Positions 27,823 through 35,359 of a DNA stretch of 64,000 nucleotides are shown one piece after another. The DNA is from Microbulbifer aggregans (lineage in GTDB: Bacteria; Pseudomonadota; Gammaproteobacteria; Pseudomonadales; Cellvibrionaceae). The DNA is taken from NCBI RefSeq assembly GCF_001750105.1, contig NZ_CP014143.1, positions 1,426,001-1,490,000 on the forward strand, given 5' to 3'. The notes beneath the pieces were generated by a model. It did no database searches, was not told the DNA's origin, and was given only the letters and a program-made list of their open reading frames with translations. The stretch's first letter is position 1. Each line of letters starts with the position of its first letter. The position numbers and the translations under genes are program-made.

Positions 27823-27847
27823 GAATGGTGCCCTCCGTCAATTGAAG
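27823..27847 (+). repeat. Distal attachment site candidate (decayed att)
   Basis: GAATGGTG-CCCTCCG-(4 bp)-TTGAA matches the tRNA 3' end at 33506-33530 (GAATGGTG-GG-CCCTCCG-(4 bp)-TTGAA) in the same orientation, apart from a 2-base deletion and a few substitutions. It lies exactly where the arm-type repeats place the element end. Confidence 0.5.
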
Positions 27848-27897
27848 TGCGCGGCTAACATTTTGATTATAAAGGGGTCTGTTTGAGGTTGATTGCA

Positions 27898-27928
27898 GTG
27901 GTGCCCCCAAATGTGCCCCCTAAACTGG
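27898..27928 (+). repeat. Integrase arm-type repeat, left end
   Basis: Contains GCCCCCAAATGTGCCCCC (27903-27920), 17 of 18 identical to the copy at 33378-33395 beside the integrase gene. Confidence 0.7.
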
Positions 27929-28072
27929 CCTCCTAGCCTGGGTCGGGCTGATATGCATATACATTTTATCTGGGAAAATGCGGAAATACCGAGAGGATAA
28001 ATATTTCCTCTTCGAATCAAAATAAAGGTCTAGAGGTAAGGTGCGTAATTATATGCACTGCCGGTGGCAAAT

Positions 28073-28095
28073 AAAAAAGCCCGCGAATGCGGGCT
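28073..28095 (-). terminator. Terminator of the element operon
   Basis: On the minus strand AGCCCGC-ATTC-GCGGGCT is followed by six T residues, about 20 bp after the DUF6941-like gene. Confidence 0.88.
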
Positions 28096-28115
28096 CTGAA
28101 GGTTTGTTAAGGTTT

Positions 28116-28532
28116 TTAGTGCTGAGGAGGAAATCTCATTTCTTCTACCCTCAAGGTGGGCCCTTTAAATTTCTCACCATCTACCATGGCTTCAGTTGCA
28201 ATCAGGCACGGTCCATCAAAGGTAAGATTTGGTACCTCAAAGCCCCCGGTAGCTGTGAATGTTTCCTCTCGACTATCAGCCTCGGCCTCGGCATCAATCG
28301 AAAGGTTGACGTTAAATAAGCTCTTGTCGTCGCGGTGGATAGAAACCTTTATGTTCTCAGGAATCGAATCAATATTGCTCGTGTAAGTAAAGCTAAAGCA
28401 AAGTTTACTCATGGTAAATGGGAAGTGAGGGACTCCCATATGAGTGCCATAGCAGCCGACAAGAGTATATTTCCCGCCAATTTCATGACGTACATCGTCA
28501 CAAAAGATGCCCCAAAATTGTGGCGAAAGCAT
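28116..28532 (-). CDS. DUF6941-like protein (element cargo)
   Basis: 138 residues opening MLSPQFWGIFCDDVRHEIGG, then KYTLVGCYGTHMGV and FTMSKLCFSFTY; this resembles DUF6941 proteins (FCDDVR, GK-LS-GVY). Predicted soluble, beta-rich, without signal peptide; function unknown. It is the last gene of the element, 5 bp after the antitoxin gene, and is AT-richer than the flanking chromosome, consistent with acquisition. Confidence 0.55.
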   Translation of the reverse strand: MLSPQFWGIFCDDVRHEIGGKYTLVGCYGTHMGVPHFPFTMSKLCFSFTYTSNIDSIPENIKVSIHRDDKSLFNVNLSIDAEAEADSREETFTATGGFEVPNLTFDGPCLIATEAMVDGEKFKGPTLRVEEMRFPPQH

Positions 28533-28537
28533 TTTGA

Positions 28538-28996
28538 CTATTCTCCGTCGTCCAGTAAGTCGCAGAGATAAGGGAACGGCACTTGAAGTGCTCTGGCCAA
28601 TCGCTTAACAGTATTTAGTTGGGGTGAAGATGTGCCGGCCTCAATGCGAGCTATGTGAGGCTGCTTAGTTCCAACCATCTCTGCCAGCTCTTTTTGAGAT
28701 AAGCCCTTGCTCAAACGCAAAGTTCTGAGGCTTTCCTCTTCCGCGTAGTAACGCTGGGCAATATTTTCTCTTCCGCGCCGGAGAGCTTCGACAAACTGGG
28801 AGTCTCCTCGGGACAGCTCGTCGATAAGATCGTCAACAGAGATTGCATCTGGAACAGATTTAATAGCCTTTCCGCCCCAAAGGTAGGGGTTGGTCTCCAC
28901 CAGCTCCCCGGCAGGTTCTGCCTGCTGTGGCTGAGCTTTATATAAGCTCCTGGTAGTCACTGTAGATTCGTTGGCCAATTTCGCTACTTGGCTCAT
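28538..28996 (-). CDS. XRE-family antitoxin
   Basis: About 152 residues from MSQVAKLANES (an upstream in-frame ATG at 29020 is possible). The N-terminal half is variable; the C-terminal HTH is clear: LRLSKGLSQKELAEMVGTKQ, then PHIARIEAGTSSPQLNTVKR. It overlaps the preceding RelE-like toxin gene by about 59 bp. Toxin first, XRE antitoxin second is the HigBA-type order, where the antitoxin binds both toxin and operator. Confidence 0.8.
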   Translation of the reverse strand: MSQVAKLANESTVTTRSLYKAQPQQAEPAGELVETNPYLWGGKAIKSVPDAISVDDLIDELSRGDSQFVEALRRGRENIAQRYYAEEESLRTLRLSKGLSQKELAEMVGTKQPHIARIEAGTSSPQLNTVKRLARALQVPFPYLCDLLDDGE

Positions 28997-29342
28997 AATT
29001 GAAATTTCCCCGATGAACAACTGCCAATATGCAGTATCTCGCTTGCACCCATTTGCTAGAAGGTACGTAACCGTAGACCACTCTGTAGTTGACCAGTTCG
29101 CCTGTGTCAGGCTCCCAGATCTTTAAGCGCCATAGGTTGTGATCGTCCTTCATCGCCGCCCACCAGTGCTTCACATTCACATTGTGATGTTCTGAGTCAT
29201 GCACTAGAAGCCGCTCCTGCAGCTCGGGATCGGCTTTCATTTGTTGGATGACAGCGAGAACTTCTGCAGCTGCGATTGTATCGTCAGCCTTCAGTTGCCG
29301 GATGTCATCTGCGGCATGTGGATGAATATCGACGGGAAGCAC
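28938..29342 (-). CDS. RelE/HigB-type toxin
   Basis: 134 residues: IHPHAADDIRQLKADD at the N-terminus, LWRLKIWEPDTGELVNYRVVY in the centre and YCILAVVHRGNFNYEP near the end fit the RelE/ParE fold (basic Arg and Tyr residues at the end of a beta-hairpin, followed by LAVVHR). Members cleave mRNA on the ribosome or poison gyrase; this layout favours the former. The apparent start is GTG 29342 without a ribosome binding site; the region ahead has TTGAAC-17-TATAGT, with the -10 touching the GTG, so the start or the promoter call needs revision. Confidence 0.75.
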   Translation of the reverse strand: MLPVDIHPHAADDIRQLKADDTIAAAEVLAVIQQMKADPELQERLLVHDSEHHNVNVKHWWAAMKDDHNLWRLKIWEPDTGELVNYRVVYGYVPSSKWVQARYCILAVVHRGNFNYEPSSEIGQRIYSDYQELI

Positions 29343-30033
29343 TATATCTAATCAGTTATATTAGTTCAACAATTGGGCTTGGCAAGGCTACGCCCCTAGG
29401 GAGTAGTGACCAGATCATAGCGCTCATTCCCTGTGCAAAAAAGTGCCAACAGCGGGCTTGGCGGATTTTTGACCTGCGGGTCGAAATTGTCGCCAACTAG
29501 TTAGGTGGCGCTGGGTCCAATAGTCCATATTTGGACCTTTAGTTCGGGTAGGTCTAATTTGGCCATATCGCGCTGTCGGCATGCTTTTTGGCCGATTTCC
29601 AGACGGTCCCGCTTTCGTAAGTTGGTATCCGATTGGGGCGGTGGATAAGCCCCACCGGGAGGGGAAATATAAAACAGATGCCTAGCTCTTCCCGGACACT
29701 GTCTACCCTGCTGGATTTTCGTTTTCGCAGAATCTAATTTTGGAGATCTAAGGATGGTCTTGTTGTGCACATTTACCGGATGTCCAACTTACGTATTGAG
29801 ATAATTTGTGAATTACGGTTCCACGTGAAGTAAGTAGGCCTTCTTAGTTCATTGCCCCCATGTCTATGGTAAATATTTAAAAAGGACCCACTCTAAATGC
29901 CTATTAAATCGATATTCATCGCCTGTGAAAGGCACTCTGAATACCCGAAATAGGACTTTGACGTTGTTCTATGGGGCCTGAGAGCCCCCTTAAGAGTTGA
30001 TTTTGTCCAGTAAGGATGACCAATGAAATCGAT
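29343..30033. other. Gene-free, dyad-rich control region of the element
   Basis: 690 bp without a credible gene. Four inverted repeats lie in a row between 29445 and 29537: GCCAA-8-TTGGC, GACC-4-GGTC, the near-palindrome CGCCAACTAGTTAGGTGGCG (29491-29510) and GGTCCAA-10-TTGGACC (29514-29537). This could hold the toxin-antitoxin operator, a replication origin or a packaging site; the sequence alone does not tell. Confidence 0.45.
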
Positions 30034-30447
30034 TTATCGGCCGACTTTCAGGGGCCTCCTAGGTGCCTTGTAGGCTTCAGGGTCTAGGTCCGGCTTCCCT
30101 TTCCACTTGTCCAGATCTAACCACGTTAAGCGGTAAAGGATGGGCTCTCGCTTGGCTCTTGGTAGGCGAGTAACTGCTATCCATCCCTTGGCTAGCAGCT
30201 CTCTTCGACTCCTAAGAGTTGTGTTCTTATCCCATCCCATCGGCCCCATAATTGCAGGAGCGGCACTCAAGTTCCCATTATTGTGGCCGTTATATTGACG
30301 ACACAGATCCCATAAAAAGGCCCTGGATGTCTTGCTCAGGGCCAAATAGTCTGGATGGTCGAAAATTGCATGCAGAGCACGGAAGAACGTGGCTTTACCA
30401 TGTCCTCGTCCATTCGGAAGTATTCCTCTACTATTTGTCTTGGTCAT
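30034..30447 (-). CDS. Uncharacterised element protein, winged-helix-like
   Basis: 137 residues. FFRALHAIFDHPDYLALSKT, then AFLWDLCRQYNGHNNGNLSA and TTLRSRRELLAKGWIAVT, look like the winged-helix segment seen in replication-associated or regulatory proteins of integrative elements (gene dose switch between thin layers of helices and a strand). No family is assigned. It is the first gene after the dyad-rich region. Confidence 0.55.
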   Translation of the reverse strand: MTKTNSRGILPNGRGHGKATFFRALHAIFDHPDYLALSKTSRAFLWDLCRQYNGHNNGNLSAAPAIMGPMGWDKNTTLRSRRELLAKGWIAVTRLPRAKREPILYRLTWLDLDKWKGKPDLDPEAYKAPRRPLKVGR

Positions 30448-30523
30448 TATTCCGCCATCTCGCTATTTTCAGCCTGAATGACTGCCGCCATGACTGAGGG
30501 CACCCCTAAGTCCAGGGGGCCTC

Positions 30524-30850
30524 TCATGGCCAGCCTCCAAGGCGTTTTAGATCCTCACTAGAAAGGCTGTAAATGCCGTGCTTGCCGATTCGCCCATCGC
30601 GATCAATATGCGGTTCCCAAGATAGCGGGATGTCATAACCGCGCCGCCTCAGTTGAAAGATGATATTTGGGCTGTTGCTAGTCCCGATGATCTTGTCTAG
30701 TTCTTCTCGGCTTCGTGGACGCTGAGTTAGTGCTTCCAGCGCTCGTACTTGCCGGGCTGTCAGCCCCTTTTTCCAGTCGACAGCGCCGCAGTATTGGCTT
30801 GACTGAAATTCTGCGAAAGGTGGCGTAGTGATTACTGTAAGGGGTTTCAT
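30524..30850 (-). CDS. Uncharacterised helix-turn-helix element protein
   Basis: 108 residues. LTARQVRALEALTQRPRSRE and ELDKIIGTSNSPNIIFQLRR suggest a small winged-helix domain ending with a HGIYSLSSEDLKRLGGW tail. No gene family is recognised. It ends the group of small regulators between the AlpA-like gene and the winged-helix gene; start codons and stops are tightly packed (2 bp from the AlpA-like stop). Confidence 0.55.
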   Translation of the reverse strand: MKPLTVITTPPFAEFQSSQYCGAVDWKKGLTARQVRALEALTQRPRSREELDKIIGTSNSPNIIFQLRRRGYDIPLSWEPHIDRDGRIGKHGIYSLSSEDLKRLGGWP

Positions 30851-30852
30851 AT

Positions 30853-31083
30853 TTAGGCTTCCCCATTCATTGCTTCAGCAATCAGCTCTTGCTTCAGCTC
30901 CAGCAACTTTGAGCCCTCCCAAACTGTTACTTTTGGGCTCAATTTTATGCCCTTGGGGGCTTTTGCTGATTTGGTCCAGTGCCACCACGTTGATAAACCA
31001 ATGGAGAAAAAGCGGGCGCATTCTGATGCGCGGTATAGGGCTTCGGGCTCGATGGCGCGGGAGGGGGTTGAGTCTGTATGCAT
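30853..31083 (-). CDS. AlpA-like excisionase/regulator
   Basis: 76 residues with the compact MerR-type HTH of AlpA/Xis proteins: LYRASECARFFSIGLSTWWH then WTKSAKAPKGIKLSPKVTVW. Such proteins activate or direct excision of P4-type elements. Its place two genes from the integrase fits that role. Confidence 0.7.
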   Translation of the reverse strand: MHTDSTPSRAIEPEALYRASECARFFSIGLSTWWHWTKSAKAPKGIKLSPKVTVWEGSKLLELKQELIAEAMNGEA

Positions 31084-31164
31084 GTATCAGCTCTCCTATG
31101 GGGTTGTTGAGGCTGATAGCTATTGTCTACATCAAGTGGCCGAAAAATAGCCGGAAGATTTAAG

Positions 31165-32007
31165 CTAAATTCTCGGGGGCGTTTTACCCGGAAAATCTTG
31201 CCAATTTTGAAGGCTAAATTTTCCCCCTTCCGGGGTGGCATTGATGACTTTACGTAAGTAAGAGGTGTCTAGGTGTTGGTCGAATAGGGCAGAAATCAGT
31301 GATGCAATGTTGTCGACCAAGCTTTTTCCGTAGTAGCGCTGGAAGCGGAGAGCCATATGCCGTGTAAATCGTGTTACCTCATTATCCTTGGTCTTGGTGT
31401 GGATGAGGGAATGACTCCCAATAGGCGAGTATTCCAATTGCGTGCTTAGACGGCTAAGTAGCTCCCCAATGCTTGGTGAGCACATTTTGTACATTTCGCG
31501 GGCAAACAGTGATTTGTCAGTACCTAGGGAGGCCGCGAGCTCTTGGTCCGTCCACAGCGTGAGGGAGGGTTGGTCGAGGTGAAAGGCGTTGAGCCGCTCG
31601 GTTAACCAGGCTATCTGGCTTTGGATTTCCTCTGTTTCCTTTTGCCTTTCAGTAGGCGAAAGTTGCTCTGCGGCCTCACAGTAACCGTTCAGGCCAAGGT
31701 AGATGTCTCGCGGCAGGTGAGCAGAGTAGGCTCTCCCAGCTTTTAAATCCTGCTTATGTAGGCGACGCCATACTCTTTCCATTTCAGGTTTGGTGCAGAG
31801 CTTTACTAGGAGAGCTTCACCATCCTCCGTGGTCGAAATACCCGTGCCATTGATTAGATGGGAGACTGCCTCAGTTGGGGCCCATTTCGGATAAATTGAT
31901 GCCGCCTCTTGCTGTGACGGGCTGAAGAAAGTCTCTCTGACTTCCGGAGTGCAGAACCAATCGCGCTCCCATTCTGGTTCTCTCAGTTCAGTTTGATTAT
32001 CAGTCAT
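31165..32007 (-). CDS. Uncharacterised 280-aa element protein
   Basis: 280 residues, hydrophilic, no signal peptide or membrane helix. It has a Glu/Gln-rich helical middle (LSPTERQKETEEIQSQIAWL) and LWTDQELAASLGTDKSLFAR, which may be a small helix-turn-helix. I recognise no family. It lies 50 bp after the integrase stop, on the same strand. Confidence 0.6.
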   Translation of the reverse strand: MTDNQTELREPEWERDWFCTPEVRETFFSPSQQEAASIYPKWAPTEAVSHLINGTGISTTEDGEALLVKLCTKPEMERVWRRLHKQDLKAGRAYSAHLPRDIYLGLNGYCEAAEQLSPTERQKETEEIQSQIAWLTERLNAFHLDQPSLTLWTDQELAASLGTDKSLFAREMYKMCSPSIGELLSRLSTQLEYSPIGSHSLIHTKTKDNEVTRFTRHMALRFQRYYGKSLVDNIASLISALFDQHLDTSYLRKVINATPEGGKFSLQNWQDFPGKTPPRI

Positions 32008-32056
32008 GGCGAGCCGTTTCTAGGGGAAGTTGAAGTTCGTGGTCGGCTATAAATAC

Positions 32057-33307
32057 TCAGGTTTTCTCAGGCTGGGGGCGACGGAAAGTAGCCATGATTA
32101 CATTGGTGGCACTAGCTTGAACCCTCAAGTCGTCAAGGTAGTTAGCCCAGCGCTGCATCATCTCTTGCCGTTGCGGGAGGTGTTTAGTGCGGTTGTATGC
32201 GGTCCCGTTGGCATCTTTCACTGAGTGAGCCAACTGATGCTCAATCCACTCGACTCTCTGGTTCAGCACCTCGTCCAGCAGTGTGCGCGCCATAGCACGG
32301 AAGCCATGCGGGGTGATCTGCTCGTTGGTATATCCCAGGTTGCGTAGGGCGGTCCGTACAGCGTTTTCTGACATGCAGCGACTTGCGCCCTTGGGAGAGG
32401 GAAAGACGTACCGGAACCGGCCTGTCAGGGGCTCCAAGTCCCGGAGTATCTCAATCGCTTGGTTTGCCAGTGGGATAATGTGAGGGTGCCGCATTTTCAT
32501 TTTCGCGGCGGGAAGCTCGATGCGCTGTTCCTCCCAATTAATCTCCCTCCATTCGAGCGCTCTTAGCTCGCCAGGGCGACAGAACAGTAGGGGGGATAGC
32601 TTGAGCGCCGCGCGGACGGTGGGAGTGCCCTGATAGTTGTCGATGGCTGTCAGAAGTTTCCCGACTTCACTAGGAGTGGTAATGGTAGGGAAGTGTTGTG
32701 GCCGGCTGGGTAGTAGCTGGCCGCCCACCACCGCCGCGGGGTCATTGTTGGCCCGGCCTCCCGCAATGGCAAAGCGGAATACCATGCTCGCGACCTGCTT
32801 GGCCCGCTTGGCAGTTTCTACGGCGCCTCGGTCTTCTATTCGCTTCAGGGTGGTCAGCAGTTCTGGTGGGGTGATGTCGGCAATGGCGCGGCGGCCCAGG
32901 TAAGGGAACAAGTCGCGCTCCAATAGGCGCAGGGTTCGCTTTCGGTGGCTCTCCGACTTGTCCCCCATGCGAGTCGCAAACCACTCGCGGGCTAGGGCTT
33001 CGAAGGTGTTGGTGGCCGCGTCAAGGTTTTCCACTTGGCGCGCCTTTCGATGGTCGCAGGGATCGACACCATCCAGCAACAGTTGGCGTGCATCGTCACG
33101 TAGCTTGCGGGCGCGTTTGAGAGATGTCTCCGGGTAGACGCCAAGGGCAAGTTGGCGCTCTTTCCTCGTGTGGGGGTGGCGATACTTTAGGCGCCAATAC
33201 TTTGCACCGGTCTTTTTCACCAAGAGGTGCATGCCTCGCTCATCAGACAGCTTGTAATCCTTGTCCTTAGGTTTGGCTTGCTTTACCTGAAGCTCCGTCA
33301 ATGGCAT
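32057..33307 (-). CDS. Tyrosine-type site-specific integrase (P4/DUF4102 type)
   Basis: 416 residues. N-terminal DUF4102 arm-binding domain (MPLTELQVKQAKPKDKDYKL, then DERGMHLLVK), a core-binding SAM-like region, and a catalytic domain with R244 (FCRPGELRALEW), H334-x-x-R337 (TPHGFRAMARTL), H361 (QLAHSVKD) and Tyr371 (AYNRT). All catalytic residues are present, so it may be active. Its 5' end faces the tRNA, the usual orientation for tRNA-targeting P4-type integrases. Confidence 0.95.
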   Translation of the reverse strand: MPLTELQVKQAKPKDKDYKLSDERGMHLLVKKTGAKYWRLKYRHPHTRKERQLALGVYPETSLKRARKLRDDARQLLLDGVDPCDHRKARQVENLDAATNTFEALAREWFATRMGDKSESHRKRTLRLLERDLFPYLGRRAIADITPPELLTTLKRIEDRGAVETAKRAKQVASMVFRFAIAGGRANNDPAAVVGGQLLPSRPQHFPTITTPSEVGKLLTAIDNYQGTPTVRAALKLSPLLFCRPGELRALEWREINWEEQRIELPAAKMKMRHPHIIPLANQAIEILRDLEPLTGRFRYVFPSPKGASRCMSENAVRTALRNLGYTNEQITPHGFRAMARTLLDEVLNQRVEWIEHQLAHSVKDANGTAYNRTKHLPQRQEMMQRWANYLDDLRVQASATNVIMATFRRPQPEKT

Positions 33308-33342
33308 TGCTCTATCCCTGTAGCGACGGGGGTTCTAGCCGA

Positions 33343-33412
33343 TTTTGGGGGCACCTGTTTATGGAGTTTTGGCTGATGCCCCCAAATGTACCCCCAGATG
33401 CCCCCAGTTTTG
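33343..33412 (+). repeat. Integrase arm-type repeats, right end
   Basis: GCCCCCAAATGTACCCCC (33378-33395) with a following GATGCCCCC copy, plus an inverted TTTTGGGGGCACC at 33343-33355. They match the left-end repeat at 27903-27920 and lie between the integrase start and the tRNA. Confidence 0.7.
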
Positions 33413-33508
33413 GTTGCATCAATCAGACGTTCTGAGGCTAAGAGTAACGCGGAAAGCTAGGTGTGTCGCGGGGTGGAGAAAAGACTGAGAATTGCTGAGG
33501 TTGTAGAA

Positions 33509-33585
33509 TGGTGGGCCCTCCGGGACTTGAACCCAGGACCTGCCGATTATGAGTCGGATGCTCTAACCAACTGAGCTAAGGGCCC
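33509..33585 (-). tRNA. tRNA with CAU anticodon (elongator Met or Ile2)
   Basis: On the minus strand, 77 nt with encoded CCA: acceptor GGGCCCT/AGGGCCC, D-arm AGCTCAGTTGGTTAGAGC, anticodon loop CTCATAA (CAU), T-loop GGTTCAAGTCC. CAU tRNAs without the initiator features are either elongator Met or lysidine-modified Ile2; sequence inspection does not separate them reliably. Its 3' end is the attachment site of the adjacent element. Confidence 0.93.
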
Positions 33586-33671
33586 ACAAATGCCGTGGGT
33601 GGGCCACGGCGGCAGAGCAAAGTACCCGATTTCCCCTTTTGAATCAACGCTTTCGGCTCTGGCGGCGAAGG

Positions 33672-34703
33672 CTACCAGTACCAGCGGAAGCCCAGATTGG
33701 CGCCACCGCCACTCCAGTCCTGATCATCGAGGGACTGGCGGTAGCTCAGGTTCAGAAAGACACTGGCGATACTGGAGTTGAGCAGCGTCATGCCCCCGCC
33801 GATCTCGCCCCAGCGCGCTCCACGCTCCAGCTTGAGGCGGGATCCATTCCGCAGGATCAGGTCATCTTCCCCCGCGAGGTTGTACCAGTAGTTGGCAAAG
33901 GCATAGATCTCCTGGCGGCTATCCACCGGATAAGCACGTAGTCCGGTCCTGAAGGCTACTTCGGGGGTTGGATCCGTATTGAGGAAGTCATCATCGGTTT
34001 GCAGTGCGGCAAAGTTGGTGTAATTGGCGATGATCTGCAGCTGCGGTTCCAGGTTGATCTGCTCGGTGAGAGGGAGGGCGATGCCGCGCTCGGCTGAGAG
34101 TGTCAGTTGCGGGCCGGTAACACGGGTACCGAGGCCGCGGGCAGAATCGGCGTCGGCGGCGACGTAGGAGACCTTGGCCATGGCGTCGATGTAGCTGAGG
34201 TCGTGTCGATAATCGCTGAAGTAGAGCCCGCCATAGAAACTGGTAATGGTGTTGCGCCCGGCATGAAAAGCTCCGCTTTCCGGAAAGGCTCCAAGCACAT
34301 CACCGCGTGCAACGCTGCTGCCGCCGAAAAAGCCCAGCTCCTGGGAGCCTCGACAGGAGGGGCCGCTGTAAACATGGCGATTGAGCTGGAGGCCGCTGAT
34401 TTCCCCCTCAAAGCGACTTGTCAGGTCGCCACTCCATTGCAGCTGCTGATTGCTGTGAAACAGTCGTAAACCGCCGGTGCTGGTGCTGCCGTTTCCCGAA
34501 CGTTGCTCGCCGCGGCGCTGCTGGTAACCGGTCACTTCCTGCACTGACAGCTGTTGGGCCAGCGCTTTCATCTGCGCATATAGAGCGATCTCTTCCCGGG
34601 TTGATATCGGGCCGTTGGGTATCTGGGCCAGTGCACCCTGAAAAGGCATAAACAACATGACGGCAAATAACAGCGGCAGCAGCCGGGGACACCCGAAGGA
34701 CAT
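33672..34703 (-). CDS. Outer-membrane beta-barrel protein (autotransporter-barrel-like)
   Basis: 343 residues from ATG 34703 (AGGGAAG 6 bp upstream). A signal peptide (LLPLLFAVMLFMPFQGALAQ) leads a short soluble part and a barrel with alternating strands: GPQLTLSAERGIALPLTEQ and the final LGFRWYW, an outer-membrane terminal aromatic signature. The pattern resembles autotransporter barrels but no passenger domain is present. Probably surface-located, function unknown. Confidence 0.65.
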   Translation of the reverse strand: MSFGCPRLLPLLFAVMLFMPFQGALAQIPNGPISTREEIALYAQMKALAQQLSVQEVTGYQQRRGEQRSGNGSTSTGGLRLFHSNQQLQWSGDLTSRFEGEISGLQLNRHVYSGPSCRGSQELGFFGGSSVARGDVLGAFPESGAFHAGRNTITSFYGGLYFSDYRHDLSYIDAMAKVSYVAADADSARGLGTRVTGPQLTLSAERGIALPLTEQINLEPQLQIIANYTNFAALQTDDDFLNTDPTPEVAFRTGLRAYPVDSRQEIYAFANYWYNLAGEDDLILRNGSRLKLERGARWGEIGGGMTLLNSSIASVFLNLSYRQSLDDQDWSGGGANLGFRWYW

Positions 34704-34870
34704 AAACACTTCCCTGGTTTATGGCTGGAATGGAGTGGGTAAAGTTTAGCCAGTAGCACTGGCTTGCTGGTAAGGGATTGGGGACGCGTGCGCCGGAAAA
34801 TGGCGAGGGGCTGGACGTGCCGCCACGCCCGGCACGTCGGGATTGATGTGGCCAGCGGTTGATGCGAGTC

Positions 34871-35260
34871 TCAGCCGAGCCAGCGTGGCAGCAGGATGCA
34901 GCCCCAGGTGAACAGCCACAGCAGCAGCGACAGGGAGACGGCGGCGGAGGCTGTGTCCTTGGCGACTTTGGACAACGGGTGGCGTTCGGAGCTGATGCGG
35001 TCGATCGTGGCTTCCACGGCGCTGTTCAGAAGCTCGACGATCATCACCAGCAGGGTGACGCCAATCAGCAGTGCGCGTTCGACGCCGGTCTCGCCAAGCC
35101 AGAGAGCCATTGGAATCAGGAAGATGGCCAGGCTCACCTCCTGGCGGAAGGCGGCCTCATTGCGCCAGGTGGCTAGAAGGCCCTGCCAGGAATAGTTGGT
35201 GGCATCGATCAGGCGGGGAATGCCGGTCTTGCCAGGCTTGTTGACGAATTCTTCTTGCAT
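34871..35260 (-). CDS. dgkA: Diacylglycerol kinase
   Basis: 129 residues with three membrane helices and the DgkA core VELLNSAVEATIDRISSE. The inner-membrane enzyme phosphorylates diacylglycerol released when phosphatidylglycerol donates head groups. The start MQEEFVNKPG is chosen over an upstream in-frame ATG at 35281 because it matches the usual length (about 122 aa). Confidence 0.93.
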   Translation of the reverse strand: MQEEFVNKPGKTGIPRLIDATNYSWQGLLATWRNEAAFRQEVSLAIFLIPMALWLGETGVERALLIGVTLLVMIVELLNSAVEATIDRISSERHPLSKVAKDTASAAVSLSLLLWLFTWGCILLPRWLG

Positions 35261-35327
35261 GACTTTTCGCTTCCGTTGCATGGACAGCTCGACTGGCGGC
35301 TGGGCCGCTCAGTCATCTGATTGTCAT

Positions 35328-35353
35328 AAAAAAGCCCGGCGGTGCCGGGCTTT
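35328..35353 (-). terminator. Intrinsic terminator after rpoD
   Basis: On the minus strand GCCCGGCACCGCCGGGC is followed by six T residues, just after the rpoD stop. Confidence 0.92.
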
Positions 35354-35359
35354 GGGTGC

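Larger units (their letters stand above)
27823..33511. mobile_element. 5.7-kb tRNA-integrated genomic element
   Basis: Bounded on the right by the 3' end of a CAU tRNA next to a tyrosine integrase, and on the left by a diverged direct copy of that tRNA end. Integrase arm-type repeats (GCCCCCAAATGTRCCCCC) occur inside both ends. Contents on the minus strand, from the tRNA outward: integrase, a 280-aa unknown, an AlpA-like regulator, two winged-helix-like proteins, a 690-bp dyad-rich region, a toxin-antitoxin pair, a DUF6941-like protein and a terminator. No capsid, terminase or conjugation genes are visible, so it is a satellite-like or minimal integrative element. Confidence 0.8.

Noticed and set aside
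29501..29770. 89-codon minus-strand frame in the element's gene-free region
   Set aside because: No ribosome binding site, Pro/Arg-rich, and it crosses the inverted repeat cluster; not supported as a gene.
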